NCBI GenBank assembly: GCA_021156105.1 | Contig: JAJNBD010000006.1 | Location: 1 to 64,000 of the forward strand | Direction of reading: 5' to 3' | DNA: 64,000 nt | DNA from: Gammaproteobacteria bacterium | Lineage (GTDB): Bacteria; Pseudomonadota; Gammaproteobacteria; CAISUE01 | Part shown: piece by piece, positions 25,273-34,986 of the stretch | Numbering within the stretch: the stretch's first letter is position 1 | How the letters are laid out: every line of letters starts with the position of its first letter | The notes under the pieces: model-generated | Seen by the model: the letters and a program-made list of their open reading frames with translations, nothing else | Told to the model about the DNA's origin: nothing | The model's database searches: none | Program-made: the position numbers and the translations under genes

Positions 25273-26409
25273 TTAACTTAATAATTGTCTTGCAATAATC
25301 ATTTGCATTATTTCATTTGTCCCTTCAAGAATTTGATTTACGCGAAGGTCGCGGAAATAGCGTTCAATAGGATAGTCTTTTAAATAACCATAACCACCAT
25401 GTAGTTGTAGCGCTTGGTTTACAATTTGGAAACCTTCATCAGTCGCAAATTTTTTAGCCATGGCACAATACATGGGTGCTTGAGGATTTTTTTCATCTAA
25501 AGCATGGGCAGCACGATAAACCATTAAGCGAGCTGCTTCTAGTTGAATGGCCATATTGGCTAAGGTAAATTGGGTGTGTTGAAAATTCGCAATGGCTTGC
25601 TGGAATTGTTTTCTTTCTTGCACATATTGTGTAGCTATTTCTAAACATGCGCCAGCGCCGCCTAACGAACAGGCTGCAATATTGATGCGGCCACCATTTA
25701 AACCACTTAAGGCAATTTTAAAACCTTCTCCTTCTTCGCCTAGCCGGTTGTTGATAGGTACGCGGCAGTTTTCGAAAAACACCATGGTTGTTGGTTGATT
25801 ATGCCAGCCCATTTTTCGTTCAAGTTTGCCAAAGCTTAAACCTGGAGTGTCTTTTTCAACTAGCACGCAACTAATGCCTTTGGGGCCTTCTTCACCCGTA
25901 CGCACCATAACGGCATAAACATTAGCAACGCTAGCGCCAGAAATAAAAGCTTTTGCGCCATTAATGACATAATGATCGCCATCTTTTATGGCGGTTGTTT
26001 TTAAGGAAGCCGCATCAGAACCAGCATTTGGTTCTGTCAAACAATAGCTTGCTAAAAGATCCATGCTAGCTAAAGCAGGAATAAATTTTTTCCTTAATGA
26101 GGCACTGCCATAAGTATCAATTACCCAAGCAACCATATTATGGACAGATAAATAAGCTGTCAGGGAAGGGCAGGCTTTTGCAAAGGCTTCAAATACGAGA
26201 ACAGCATCAAGACGTGATAAACCACTGCCACCAAATTCTGGTTTGACATACATCGCAGCAAAGCCTATCTCTGCTGCTTTTCGTAAAGTATCAACGGGAA
26301 AAAAATGTTTTTCATCCCACTCCGCAGCAAAAGGGGCAATTTCACTGCGAGCAAATTGTGTGGCTGCTTCAATTAACGCTTGCTGTTCAGAGGAAAAATT
26401 AAAATTCAT
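25273..26409 (-). CDS. Acyl-CoA dehydrogenase
   Basis: FAD enzyme that makes 2,3-enoyl-CoA; 378 residues, full length. Seen: the N-terminal helical domain, YCLTEPNAGSDAASLKTTA (flavin/substrate stretch), the GAKAFISGASVANVYAVMVR region, RKQFQQAIANFQHTQF, and the C-terminal LHGGYGYLKDYPIERYFRDL and ILEGTNEIMQ motif, which holds the catalytic Glu. Closest in look to short/branched-chain (isobutyryl-CoA type) dehydrogenases, but substrate cannot be read from sequence. It starts 7 bases after the membrane-protein gene. Confidence 0.92.
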   Translation of the reverse strand: MNFNFSSEQQALIEAATQFARSEIAPFAAEWDEKHFFPVDTLRKAAEIGFAAMYVKPEFGGSGLSRLDAVLVFEAFAKACPSLTAYLSVHNMVAWVIDTYGSASLRKKFIPALASMDLLASYCLTEPNAGSDAASLKTTAIKDGDHYVINGAKAFISGASVANVYAVMVRTGEEGPKGISCVLVEKDTPGLSFGKLERKMGWHNQPTTMVFFENCRVPINNRLGEEGEGFKIALSGLNGGRINIAACSLGGAGACLEIATQYVQERKQFQQAIANFQHTQFTLANMAIQLEAARLMVYRAAHALDEKNPQAPMYCAMAKKFATDEGFQIVNQALQLHGGYGYLKDYPIERYFRDLRVNQILEGTNEIMQMIIARQLLS

Positions 26410-26416
26410 AAAGGGC

Positions 26417-26953
26417 TTATCTTTTTAAATGAAAATAAATCATACTGCTACTAGCAAATGCTGACCATCCCATGATCAACAATACCAGCAAAGAAAAAAA
26501 TACTTGCTGCCATAAATATAATTGATAAATGGCAAAGGCACAAAGAGCTAGAGCAAAGAGAGTGTGCAAAGCTAACATGACAAGTGGAATGTCTTTGGCG
26601 ACACTTTGGTAGGTTTTAAAAGGCATTAAGCGCGTGGCTGAACGATTCAAGTTTTGAGTAAGGCGTTTCAGATAACGAAAAGCCCAGAGACTATAGCCTA
26701 TAAAAAAAACTACAAATAGAAGTAGGCCTAATTGGGGTGTTTTTTTAACAGATAAAGCAATGATAAGGAAAAGTATGGGGACTAGAAAAAAATTAATACA
26801 GACAAATTTTTGAAAAGCTTTTTTTAGTTGTATTTCTCTTTCGGCAGAATCTAAAATATAACCATGAAGAAACATCCCCCACGGGAAAAAAATAGTTTTC
26901 CCTTCAGGGTTTTTTTGAAAGACACACTTCGTAATGGCGTCAAAATAAGCCAT
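26417..26953 (-). CDS. Hypothetical four-helix membrane protein
   Basis: 178 residues. The N-terminal 48 residues are soluble with the sequence GKTIFFPWGMFLHGYILDS. Four hydrophobic stretches follow at about 50-69, 75-93, 123-146 and 150-170, with basic residues between the second and third (RYLKRLTQNLNR). I do not know a function; the FFPWG...GYI pattern occurs in uncharacterised bacterial membrane proteins as far as I recall. It lies 1 base from truA and 7 bases from the acyl-CoA dehydrogenase, so it probably belongs to one transcript with both. Confidence 0.7.
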   Translation of the reverse strand: MAYFDAITKCVFQKNPEGKTIFFPWGMFLHGYILDSAEREIQLKKAFQKFVCINFFLVPILFLIIALSVKKTPQLGLLLFVVFFIGYSLWAFRYLKRLTQNLNRSATRLMPFKTYQSVAKDIPLVMLALHTLFALALCAFAIYQLYLWQQVFFSLLVLLIMGWSAFASSSMIYFHLKR

Positions 26954-26954
26954 G

Positions 26955-27719
26955 CTAAACTCCTTTTAGCAAGTTTTCATAAGTTTTATTATACGTGATA
27001 CGAACTAAAGATAAACCCTGAGGTGGCGCGGTAACCCCGGCTTCAGCGCGTTTTTTTGCAGCTAGAATTTGAGCTACCCATTCAACAGGTTTTTTATGGT
27101 GGCCAATAGGAAGGAGCGTGCCAACAATATTCCTAACCATATGATGTAAAAAAGCATTTGCTGTTACATTTAAAACCACTTGGTGATCATGGCGTGCGAC
27201 TGAAATATTTACTATTTCTCGACGAGGATGTTTAGCTTGGCACTCTGCTGCACGGAAAGAACTGAAGTCATGTTCGCCTATTAAGTATTGTGCAGCAATA
27301 TGCATTTGTTTATGGTCTAGGGGGCGTGGGATCCAAGTGGCATACTGACGCATGATTGCTGGATGTCCAGGGCGGTTATCGATAATATATTCATAAGAGC
27401 GGGATGTTGCGCTATAACGGGCATGAAAGTCTTCTGGTACGTCAAACGCATTTCTGATGCAAATATCTTTTGGGAGAAAATGATTAACGCCTAAAACCCA
27501 AGCGCTGTGTGGACGTATCGCATGCGTATCAAAATGCACGACTTGATATTTGGCATGAACTCCTCTATCGGTGCGACCAGCACAAGTTACTTCAATAGGT
27601 TCAGTTGCAATTTGCGCTAGGGCTTTTTGTAATTCACCTTGCACTGTCCGAAGGCCAGGCTGATATTGCCAGCCATGAAATTCCGTGCCGTCATATTCGA
27701 CGATGAGCGCTAAACGCAT
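26955..27719 (-). CDS. truA: tRNA pseudouridine(38-40) synthase
   Basis: Isomerises uridine at positions 38-40 of the anticodon arm. The catalytic Asp51 lies in CAGRTDRGVHA. Other motifs: VEYDGTEFHGWQYQPGLRTV, RSYEYIIDNR and FLHHMVRNIVGTL. 254 residues. The start overlaps the tamA stop by one base. Confidence 0.96.
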   Translation of the reverse strand: MRLALIVEYDGTEFHGWQYQPGLRTVQGELQKALAQIATEPIEVTCAGRTDRGVHAKYQVVHFDTHAIRPHSAWVLGVNHFLPKDICIRNAFDVPEDFHARYSATSRSYEYIIDNRPGHPAIMRQYATWIPRPLDHKQMHIAAQYLIGEHDFSSFRAAECQAKHPRREIVNISVARHDHQVVLNVTANAFLHHMVRNIVGTLLPIGHHKKPVEWVAQILAAKKRAEAGVTAPPQGLSLVRITYNKTYENLLKGV

Positions 27720-29464
27720 TATAAATCTGCTCCCATATTAAATTGCACGCGGTTAGGGTGGCCGGGGGTTGTCATGGCTTTGGCTAAGGTAAGTTCCATT
27801 GGGCCCACAGGGGATTTCCATACAACGCCAACGCCTGCGCCACGCTCTAGGAGTTGGTAATAAGCATCCACACGGCTCTGCCAGGTTGCATGCCTTGCCG
27901 TGGGGAAATTATTAAAAGCATTACCCATATCAAAAAATGTTGCCGCATACCAATTTTCTTTAACGCGATAGCGATATTCTGCGCTGCCAACCAAAAGATA
28001 GCGCCCTGGCCCCATGACATTATAGCCATAGCCACGAACACTCTGTGCGCCACCGGTAAAAAAACTAAGAGATAGTGGCAACATATTTAAATCATGCACG
28101 GCGGTATAGCCAAAGTCGCCGCGGAGCAAAACCATCTGTTTAGGGGTAAAGGAATGTATCCATTTGGTAGAAACTTTTGTTTGCGCCAGGTTGGTATCAG
28201 ATAACACGCCTTCTTTTGCTGCCATAAAATTAACGTTAAAACGATAGCCTTCTGTTGGGAAAAGGGGATCATTGGCTCTTAAATATTGCGTGCCAATACC
28301 CGGTAATAGTAAATGTGATGTTTGGTAAGGGTTATTAAAAAAGCTAAAACGTTCAACCTGATAGCTTAAGTTAAAATTGCGCTGCCAATAGCCGCGCGAT
28401 AATGTATAGCCAGCGCCAACTTGTTTAAGATTACTGCTGCCTTGGTTGATGGAGTTGGTTTGGATGCTAGCATTTAAATTGTATTGGTCGGTTAAAGGAT
28501 GCGACCCTGGAATAATATATTTTGCTAATGCTGTGCTTTGTACTTGAGAGATTCGCAACAAAGTATTAAAGCGATCGCCATTTTGATTGACATAATTCCA
28601 GTTGCTGCCAAGCGTGGCTCTAGGCCCTGTGTCGGTTCCATAGCCTGCACCTAAAATATACTCTTGTTTAGGTCGCATTTTTAATTTAACTTTGACTGGG
28701 ACTTGGTGCTGTGGATTATCTGCATTTAAGTCAGGTACAGCTGAAATACTTTTAAAATAATTGCTATTGGTTAAATCCGTTTGAAGTTGATAAAGCTTGT
28801 CTGCGGAATAGGCTTCCCCTTGCTTAAAAGGAACAAAACGGTTTAAAAATTTTCTATTGAGTGGAGTTGGGCTAAAACTTAAAACGCCAAAGTAATAACG
28901 TGGGCCAGTATCTAAGGTTAAATAAATAATGGCTGTATTTTTTTTGCGATTAATAAGCACTTCATGGCGGCTAAAGTTTGCTTTAATATAGCCTAGTGCA
29001 TTAGCTTCCTCAATAAGACTGGTTTTAAATTTTTCATAGTTTTCGCTTAGGAAAACATCGCCAACATGCAAAGGCGGTGTTAATGTTTGTAAGCCAGGCT
29101 CTTGTGCGCCTTCACCCGTCAGGTGAAAGTCAATGGCAATAATATGTGTTTTTGGTCCTGGCGTAATAGCGTAATATAACTGCCATTTTTCATCAGATTT
29201 GATTAAATTTTTTTGAATTTTAGGTTGAAAATAACCATAGGGGGCGATGCTGTCATAAACAGTATCATGGCTATAATCATAAAAATTTTGCGCTTGTGAA
29301 GCATCAATGGGTTGTGGTAAATCTTGAATAGAGACATTAAGCGTTGAGACAATATTTTTTTGAACAGGCTCCTGCACGCCAGAAACATTTGGCGTTAAAA
29401 GAATATCTGCATTTGCTGTGTAACAAATGCAGATAAACAGTAGAGGAAGCTTTTTAAGAAGCAT
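27719..29464 (-). CDS. tamA: Outer-membrane translocation/assembly protein TamA (Omp85 family)
   Basis: 581 residues. Signal peptide MLLKKLPLLFICICYTANA, then three POTRA-like domains (about 20-260) and a 16-strand beta-barrel to the C-terminus. The Omp85 lid signature VRGYGYN is present near residue 480 and the protein ends with an amphipathic strand. TamA works with inner-membrane TamB in moving lipids or proteins to the outer membrane; here truA, not tamB, follows. Confidence 0.92.
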   Translation of the reverse strand: MLLKKLPLLFICICYTANADILLTPNVSGVQEPVQKNIVSTLNVSIQDLPQPIDASQAQNFYDYSHDTVYDSIAPYGYFQPKIQKNLIKSDEKWQLYYAITPGPKTHIIAIDFHLTGEGAQEPGLQTLTPPLHVGDVFLSENYEKFKTSLIEEANALGYIKANFSRHEVLINRKKNTAIIYLTLDTGPRYYFGVLSFSPTPLNRKFLNRFVPFKQGEAYSADKLYQLQTDLTNSNYFKSISAVPDLNADNPQHQVPVKVKLKMRPKQEYILGAGYGTDTGPRATLGSNWNYVNQNGDRFNTLLRISQVQSTALAKYIIPGSHPLTDQYNLNASIQTNSINQGSSNLKQVGAGYTLSRGYWQRNFNLSYQVERFSFFNNPYQTSHLLLPGIGTQYLRANDPLFPTEGYRFNVNFMAAKEGVLSDTNLAQTKVSTKWIHSFTPKQMVLLRGDFGYTAVHDLNMLPLSLSFFTGGAQSVRGYGYNVMGPGRYLLVGSAEYRYRVKENWYAATFFDMGNAFNNFPTARHATWQSRVDAYYQLLERGAGVGVVWKSPVGPMELTLAKAMTTPGHPNRVQFNMGADL

Positions 29465-29487
29465 GAAATGGGCTTTTATCTAGACGC

Positions 29488-30222
29488 TTAAGTTAATTCT
29501 TTGTCAAAAAAATCTAAGGCATAACGGAAGGTAAATTCTGCTGCACGCTGATTATATTCTCGTCCCATGGCTTGCTCTTTAGCTAAATCAAAGCTTCCCG
29601 TTTTTTTATCGGTATAAGAATGTTTGGCATCGCCAAAGAATGTGAAAATCCAGTCATGATTATTAGCGTTTTGCATTTCGGCCGCAAAATCTTGTAGTGA
29701 TTGCGCAGCAGGAACTTGAGGGTCTGCATAGCCGGCAAGAATTAACAATTTAGATTTGACATCATGTGTTTTTAAATCGGATTTAACTAAAACACCATGG
29801 CAAGAAACGCCAGCACATAAATCTGCACCGCTGCGGGCAAGTTCTAAAACACACATGCCGCCAAAACAAAAGCCAATAGCGCCAATTTTTTTGCAATTAA
29901 CATTTTTTTGGTTCTTTAATGTCTCAAAAGCTAGCAATGCGCGACGGCGAACTAATTCACGGCTTTGTAAAAATGGAGTAATAAGTGCGAAACAGCCTTC
30001 AAGAGTGTCTGCTGTTTGCCTGTCGCCATACATGTCGGCAACAAAAGCAATATAACCTTTTTCAGCAAGTTTTTTACCGTAATCTAAAGCAAATTCCGCA
30101 ATGCCTTCAAAGGCCGGAAATACTATTACCGCTGGGTGGTTTCCTTTTAGTTCTTGGGGATAAATAATTTCACCCAACAATTTTTGATCGCCATCAAGAT
30201 ACTCAATTTTTTGCGTTTGCAT
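29488..30222 (-). CDS. Dienelactone hydrolase family protein
   Basis: Alpha/beta hydrolase of 244 residues. The catalytic triad is readable: Cys in GAIGFCFGGMC (about residue 119), Asp in LAGYADPQVP, and His in FFGDAKHSYTD. Dienelactone hydrolase proper opens dienelactone in chlorocatechol breakdown. Family members in bacteria without that pathway act on unknown esters, and nothing here indicates an aromatic pathway. Preceded by AGGAGGG-type sequence upstream. Confidence 0.9.
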   Translation of the reverse strand: MQTQKIEYLDGDQKLLGEIIYPQELKGNHPAVIVFPAFEGIAEFALDYGKKLAEKGYIAFVADMYGDRQTADTLEGCFALITPFLQSRELVRRRALLAFETLKNQKNVNCKKIGAIGFCFGGMCVLELARSGADLCAGVSCHGVLVKSDLKTHDVKSKLLILAGYADPQVPAAQSLQDFAAEMQNANNHDWIFTFFGDAKHSYTDKKTGSFDLAKEQAMGREYNQRAAEFTFRYALDFFDKELT

Positions 30223-30687
30223 AAGTAAGCCCTCCTTTTAATATTTTAGCAGGATTTTGAGGGTTAGAGCGGTAGATTGGTTGCCTAAGGCGAGCATAAG
30301 CCATTTAATGGTTTTTGAGTTCCTGGTAGAAAGGGAGGATAAAACTAAGTCAACCCTATGGGGGCAGAAAAATAGGCTATATTCTGAATGGGTATGCCGT
30401 TATTTAGGGGTTGTTGGCTGTAAAACAGGGGGGTTAGTCAGTAAAAGTCTTAGGGTTTTGTTTTTTTTAAGAGAACTACTTTTTTTCTATCGTTATCCTA
30501 TGATAACATCGGCATGTATACTTTGTTTTCAAGTTCTAGGGGTTTTGTAGGGCGGGTTCATGTGCTCATGTCTTTAAGTAGCCGCGCTCTATTGCCTATC
30601 TTAATTTGTATTTGCCTAGAGCTCAAAGCGCTAAGAATGAAAATAGCTCGCAAGTGTTTATTTGCTTATTATTTGGTCAGAAATCAT
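30223..30687. other. Leader region of the NRPS cassette
   Basis: About 465 bases with no gene I can support. The NRPS frame is open from 30514, so a longer N-terminus (58 more residues, including a hydrophobic stretch LLPILICICLEL) is possible. There is a T-rich segment at 30459-30490, and TATGAT at 30497-30502 may be a -10 element. The region looks AT-rich by eye. Confidence 0.4.
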
Positions 30688-33600
30688 ATGCTACAACAAT
30701 ATATTGCTCATAATAGTTTAATTCCATTTTATCTGAGCTGGCAGTTAGAGCCAAATGGTAGCAACTATAATTTAAGTTTTTCTTATACCTTAGAGAATGA
30801 TGATAACGTTAACTTTATTATAGATAAGCTGCAAGAGCTTATAAGGTTAAAGGCGTACTTACGGCAAACTTTTGTGCTTAAAGACGGCCAATTAGTTGCA
30901 AGTGTTCATGATGACCTGCCGGCAGAAGTTAATTTTTTTACTTCTTCTCTCTCTGATTTTTCTCAGCTTGAACAAGTGTTAGCTAAACAGCCACACGATA
31001 TTAATGTTAAATCAGCAGTAAAATTAAGTGTTATTCGCTTTAATGATAGTAGTCATAGTATTTTATTATTTAATATTCACCATATTCTTCTGGATGGTGT
31101 TGAGTTGGAGAATTTTATTACCGATCTAAACCACTTGCTTGCGAATAAGGAAGTGAAATATGAAAGCCCGAAAGACTATATATCACGGGTGGTTTGTGAA
31201 CCGCCACTTGAAGAATGTGGCGAAAATGGTATAGCTGCGCTTTATCTTACTAAACTAAATGAGATCGCTGATAAAGTGTGCTACCCTGCGATAAATAATA
31301 GACAAAATACCTTTTATTCTCAGGCAGTCTTACCCAAAAGTTTAGCGCAAAAGTTAAAAAGTTTAAGTGAGCAATATCAGCTCAGTATATTCAATTTACT
31401 CTTATTAGCTTGGGGGACTTTTCTTGCCAAGCTTTTTAACCAAGATTATACCCTTGTAAACTATCCAGTTAATATTCGGTCAGATAAAACAATTAATGGT
31501 TGTTTTATTAATATGGTTATTTTTCCAATGGTGTTAACAGAAGAAAGTAATTATTTGTCTTTAATTGACGCTTGTAAAGAAGATCTTGCTCTTTATAAGC
31601 GCTTAGCTAAAGTTAGGCTGACCGATATTTCAGATATGAGTTCAATACCGGGTTTTGCTGTCTCAAATTTTATTCAACCATCTGATCTGGTTATTCAGAA
31701 TAAACATTATATTGCGCAAGGCTATTCACAAATTGCGCATGCAAATCTTAGTTTAAAATACCGAGAGAAGGGGGATAAACTATATTTTGGCTGTGACATA
31801 GTTGCCGATATGTTTTCTGAAAGTCTGACGAGTTCGCTTTTATCTCGGTTTTTTACTTACTTAACCAAGTTGTTTGAGAATGTAGCCACTCCGCTAACAA
31901 AATTAGATTTAACCTTTGAACAAGAGCGGCAGCGTTTATTGTATGAATTTAATAATACCGATAAGGCTTATCCGCAGGATAAAATGATTCATCAGTTATT
32001 TGAGGAGCAAGTTGAAAGGACGCCTGATGCAATAGCGGTAGTATTTGAAGACCAAAAATTAACTTATCGAGAGCTAAATGAGAAATCAAACTGTTTAGCA
32101 AGGTATCTAAAGTCAGAATATCAAAAGCTAACACAAAAAACGCTGATGCCAGACACACTAATCGCCATTTGTGTTGAGCGTAGCCTTGAAATGATTATTG
32201 GGATATTAGGCATTTTAAAAGCAGGTGCAGCATATCTGCCAATAGATCCAGAGTATCCGCAAGAAAGAATAGAATTTATTTTAAAAGACGCTGATTGCGT
32301 TTTATTGTTAACGCAAGATTATCTTCTACGACAATTATCTACAATTAGCAAGTCTGTAAAAAAAATAGCTTTGGACCAGATAGATTATCAAAAAGAATCA
32401 GGCCAAAATTTGGAGAGCCAGTGCAGTGCAAAAAATTTAGCTTATGTTATGTACACTTCTGGCACGACAGGTAACCCTAAAGGGGTGATGATTGAGCATC
32501 GCTCCGTAAATAATGTCTTAAATGTCTTATATGACGTTTATCAACTTGAGAAAAACAAAAGGGTTACCGCTTATACCAACTATGTTTTTGACGTTTCAGT
32601 TTCTGAGTTTTTTACAGTGTTAACGGGTGGTGGAGAGTTATATCTATTAGGAAAAGAACGAAAAGATCTCGATCAGTTAACAAGTTATTTAAACAAAAAA
32701 AATATTAATGCAGCTTATTTGCCGCCTGCTGTCTTGTCGATTTTACCTAAAATCCAATATCCAACATTGCATACTTTAATTTTTGCGGGCGAGCCTTGCA
32801 ACCAAACAACAGGTAGATATTGGTTAACTCAGTGTGAGCTATATAATTATTATGGCCCAACGGAAGCAACCATTTATGCGACAGGTAAAAAAGTTATCTC
32901 TAGAAATATTAACGAAATTGGCTATCCTTTAGCGAATGTTAGAGCATACGTTCTAGATAGACACTTAAATTTAATGCCTATTGGCGGTATTGGCGAGTTG
33001 TATTTAGGCGGTGCTTGCTTAGCAAGAGGATACCTAAAACGGGAGGATTTAACTAAAGCGTGCTTTATAGATAATCCTTTTGCAACAGAATCAGATAAAG
33101 AAAAAAACTATAAGGTTTTATATAAAACAGGAGATTTAGTACGTTGGTTAGAAGACGGCAATTTGGAATACTTAGGCCGAAATGATTCCCAAATAAAGCT
33201 GAGAGGATATAGGATAGAGCTAGGTGAAATTGAAAAGGTTTTATCGACGTACCCTGGAGTTAAGCAAAGTATTGTGCTCTTAAAAGAGAAAAAACAAAAT
33301 AAATATCTAATAGGATATTATGTCTCTGAAACTAAATTGAATGAACTCGATATCCAAAAATATCTTGCGCAACACTTGCCAGATTACATGTTGCCTTCAA
33401 TGTTGGTCAATCTTGAAGGGTTGCCATTAACCGTGAGCGGTAAATTAAATAAAAAAGCTTTGCCTGAGCCTGAGTTTATAAATGTACAAAGTTATGTGGC
33501 GCCTCGGAATGAGAAAGAGCAATTTATTTGTGAGGCTTTTGCTAAAGTCCTAGACTTGGAAAAAGTGGGCATTGAAAGTGATTTTTTCAGTTTGGGTGGA

Positions 33601-34986
33601 AATTCATTGAAGGCTATTGCTTTAACTGCAAAGTTGCAAGTTAACTTTAAGATTAACATTATTGACATTTTTAATTTAAAAACGCCTAAACAGATTGCAA
33701 GAAAAGTAGAGTTTGCTAAAGATAATTTACGGCAGCAGCTTGAAAAAATTAAGCTTGCCTATCAGGCTGAAAACAATAAGAATATTTTTGGAGAGCAAGA
33801 CTATCATAAGTTAGACGAATATTTGGCGGCTGTAAAAAAACTACCTAAACGTTACAATAAAAAACCAATTTGTAACGTTTTGTTAACGGGTGTGCCTGGT
33901 TATTTAGGGTGTAATTTGCTTAACCAGCTGCTGAAATTAACAGATTATAATATTTACTTGTTAATAAGGGCGAAGTCAGCGGAGGAAGCTTTTAATCGGC
34001 TTAATCAAAGCTACCAATTTTATTTCAATGAGATGCTTGATAATCTCTTAGGTTCGCGCTTATTTATTTTTGAGGGTGATATAGAGAAAAGTAATTTGGG
34101 ATTGGCAGCCTCAGATTATCAAACCCTTGCTAGCAAGATTGATAGTATTATCCATGGAGCAGCATTTACTAAACATTATGGTGAATATGATCGTTTCTAT
34201 TCAGCAAATGTGCAGGCAACAATCCATTTGTTAGAGTTATGCAAATTGACTGCTTTAAAAGATTTTCATTTTGTTTCAACTATCTCTGTGCTGCGTGACT
34301 GCGGCCCTAGCCAGCAAAAGTTATTGATGGAGGAAGACTTTTGTGAAAATGCTGAAGAGCAGCTTTCTCCTTATATTAGAACGAAACATGAAGCTGAGTT
34401 AGCCGTAATCAAATATAGGGATCAAGGAATTAAAGCGAGTATTTACCGTTTAGGTAATCTGGCTTTTATGTGGTCTAATCATTGCGTGCAGCAAAATATA
34501 AATGATAGTGCGTTTTTTAGTCGGTTGCAGTGTTTTATTAAATTAAAGGTTGCAGCGCAAGAAATTGGAAAAACAGAGATATCGCCAGTAGACTTAACAG
34601 CTCAGGCGATTGTTAGATTGTTTGATAAGCTAGAATTGAGTAACGGAGTTTATCACGTATTTGATCCTAACTTGTGTAATATCGCTGAATTCTTTGCAGC
34701 GGATGCTAATTTTGCAATTAAAATTCAGCCATTATCTGAGTTTATTAATACTATTTTAAACTATCTAAATAACCCAACTTATCAAAAATATGTAGAACGC
34801 TTCCTTTTGCATCAAGGTTGGTTAGAGAAAGACTATCGGCCTCCTAATGCCGCTCAAGTTTTACAGAATAAAACCAACTTTATTTTAGGTCAATTGAATT
34901 TTAAGTGGCCAATCATTCCCCAAAAGGTATTTAGAAATTATGTTAGAAAAGCTTACCAACTTATGCAAGAGGGTTTAGTAAGATGA
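30688..34986 (+). CDS. Single-module non-ribosomal peptide synthetase, C-A-T-R
   Basis: Four domains (numbering from ATG 30688, 1432 residues). Condensation: active-site HHILLDG at 131-137. Adenylation: YVMYTSGTTGNPKGVMIEH, FDVSVSEFF, YYGPTEATIY, YKTGDLVRW, RGYRIELGEIE, GKLNKKALP. Carrier: FFSLGGNSLKA with the pantetheine Ser973. Terminal thioester reductase: LLTGVPGYLG and YIRTK (Tyr1229, Lys1233). It should activate one amino acid, perhaps join it to an acyl or peptidyl group, and release an aldehyde or alcohol by NAD(P)H reduction. A rough reading of the binding pocket gives D-V-S-Y-I-A-Y-I-Y-K, which I cannot assign. Start is uncertain: in-frame ATGs at 30514, 30568 and 30637 exist; 30688 fits the condensation domain. 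Confidence 0.9.
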   Translation: MLQQYIAHNSLIPFYLSWQLEPNGSNYNLSFSYTLENDDNVNFIIDKLQELIRLKAYLRQTFVLKDGQLVASVHDDLPAEVNFFTSSLSDFSQLEQVLAKQPHDINVKSAVKLSVIRFNDSSHSILLFNIHHILLDGVELENFITDLNHLLANKEVKYESPKDYISRVVCEPPLEECGENGIAALYLTKLNEIADKVCYPAINNRQNTFYSQAVLPKSLAQKLKSLSEQYQLSIFNLLLLAWGTFLAKLFNQDYTLVNYPVNIRSDKTINGCFINMVIFPMVLTEESNYLSLIDACKEDLALYKRLAKVRLTDISDMSSIPGFAVSNFIQPSDLVIQNKHYIAQGYSQIAHANLSLKYREKGDKLYFGCDIVADMFSESLTSSLLSRFFTYLTKLFENVATPLTKLDLTFEQERQRLLYEFNNTDKAYPQDKMIHQLFEEQVERTPDAIAVVFEDQKLTYRELNEKSNCLARYLKSEYQKLTQKTLMPDTLIAICVERSLEMIIGILGILKAGAAYLPIDPEYPQERIEFILKDADCVLLLTQDYLLRQLSTISKSVKKIALDQIDYQKESGQNLESQCSAKNLAYVMYTSGTTGNPKGVMIEHRSVNNVLNVLYDVYQLEKNKRVTAYTNYVFDVSVSEFFTVLTGGGELYLLGKERKDLDQLTSYLNKKNINAAYLPPAVLSILPKIQYPTLHTLIFAGEPCNQTTGRYWLTQCELYNYYGPTEATIYATGKKVISRNINEIGYPLANVRAYVLDRHLNLMPIGGIGELYLGGACLARGYLKREDLTKACFIDNPFATESDKEKNYKVLYKTGDLVRWLEDGNLEYLGRNDSQIKLRGYRIELGEIEKVLSTYPGVKQSIVLLKEKKQNKYLIGYYVSETKLNELDIQKYLAQHLPDYMLPSMLVNLEGLPLTVSGKLNKKALPEPEFINVQSYVAPRNEKEQFICEAFAKVLDLEKVGIESDFFSLGGNSLKAIALTAKLQVNFKINIIDIFNLKTPKQIARKVEFAKDNLRQQLEKIKLAYQAENNKNIFGEQDYHKLDEYLAAVKKLPKRYNKKPICNVLLTGVPGYLGCNLLNQLLKLTDYNIYLLIRAKSAEEAFNRLNQSYQFYFNEMLDNLLGSRLFIFEGDIEKSNLGLAASDYQTLASKIDSIIHGAAFTKHYGEYDRFYSANVQATIHLLELCKLTALKDFHFVSTISVLRDCGPSQQKLLMEEDFCENAEEQLSPYIRTKHEAELAVIKYRDQGIKASIYRLGNLAFMWSNHCVQQNINDSAFFSRLQCFIKLKVAAQEIGKTEISPVDLTAQAIVRLFDKLELSNGVYHVFDPNLCNIAEFFAADANFAIKIQPLSEFINTILNYLNNPTYQKYVERFLLHQGWLEKDYRPPNAAQVLQNKTNFILGQLNFKWPIIPQKVFRNYVRKAYQLMQEGLVR

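Noticed and set aside
30514..30687. N-terminal 58 residues of the NRPS frame as true protein start
   Set aside because: They are upstream of the condensation domain and look like a chance frame with a hydrophobic run. The start at 30688 is preferred, although its ribosome binding site is weak.
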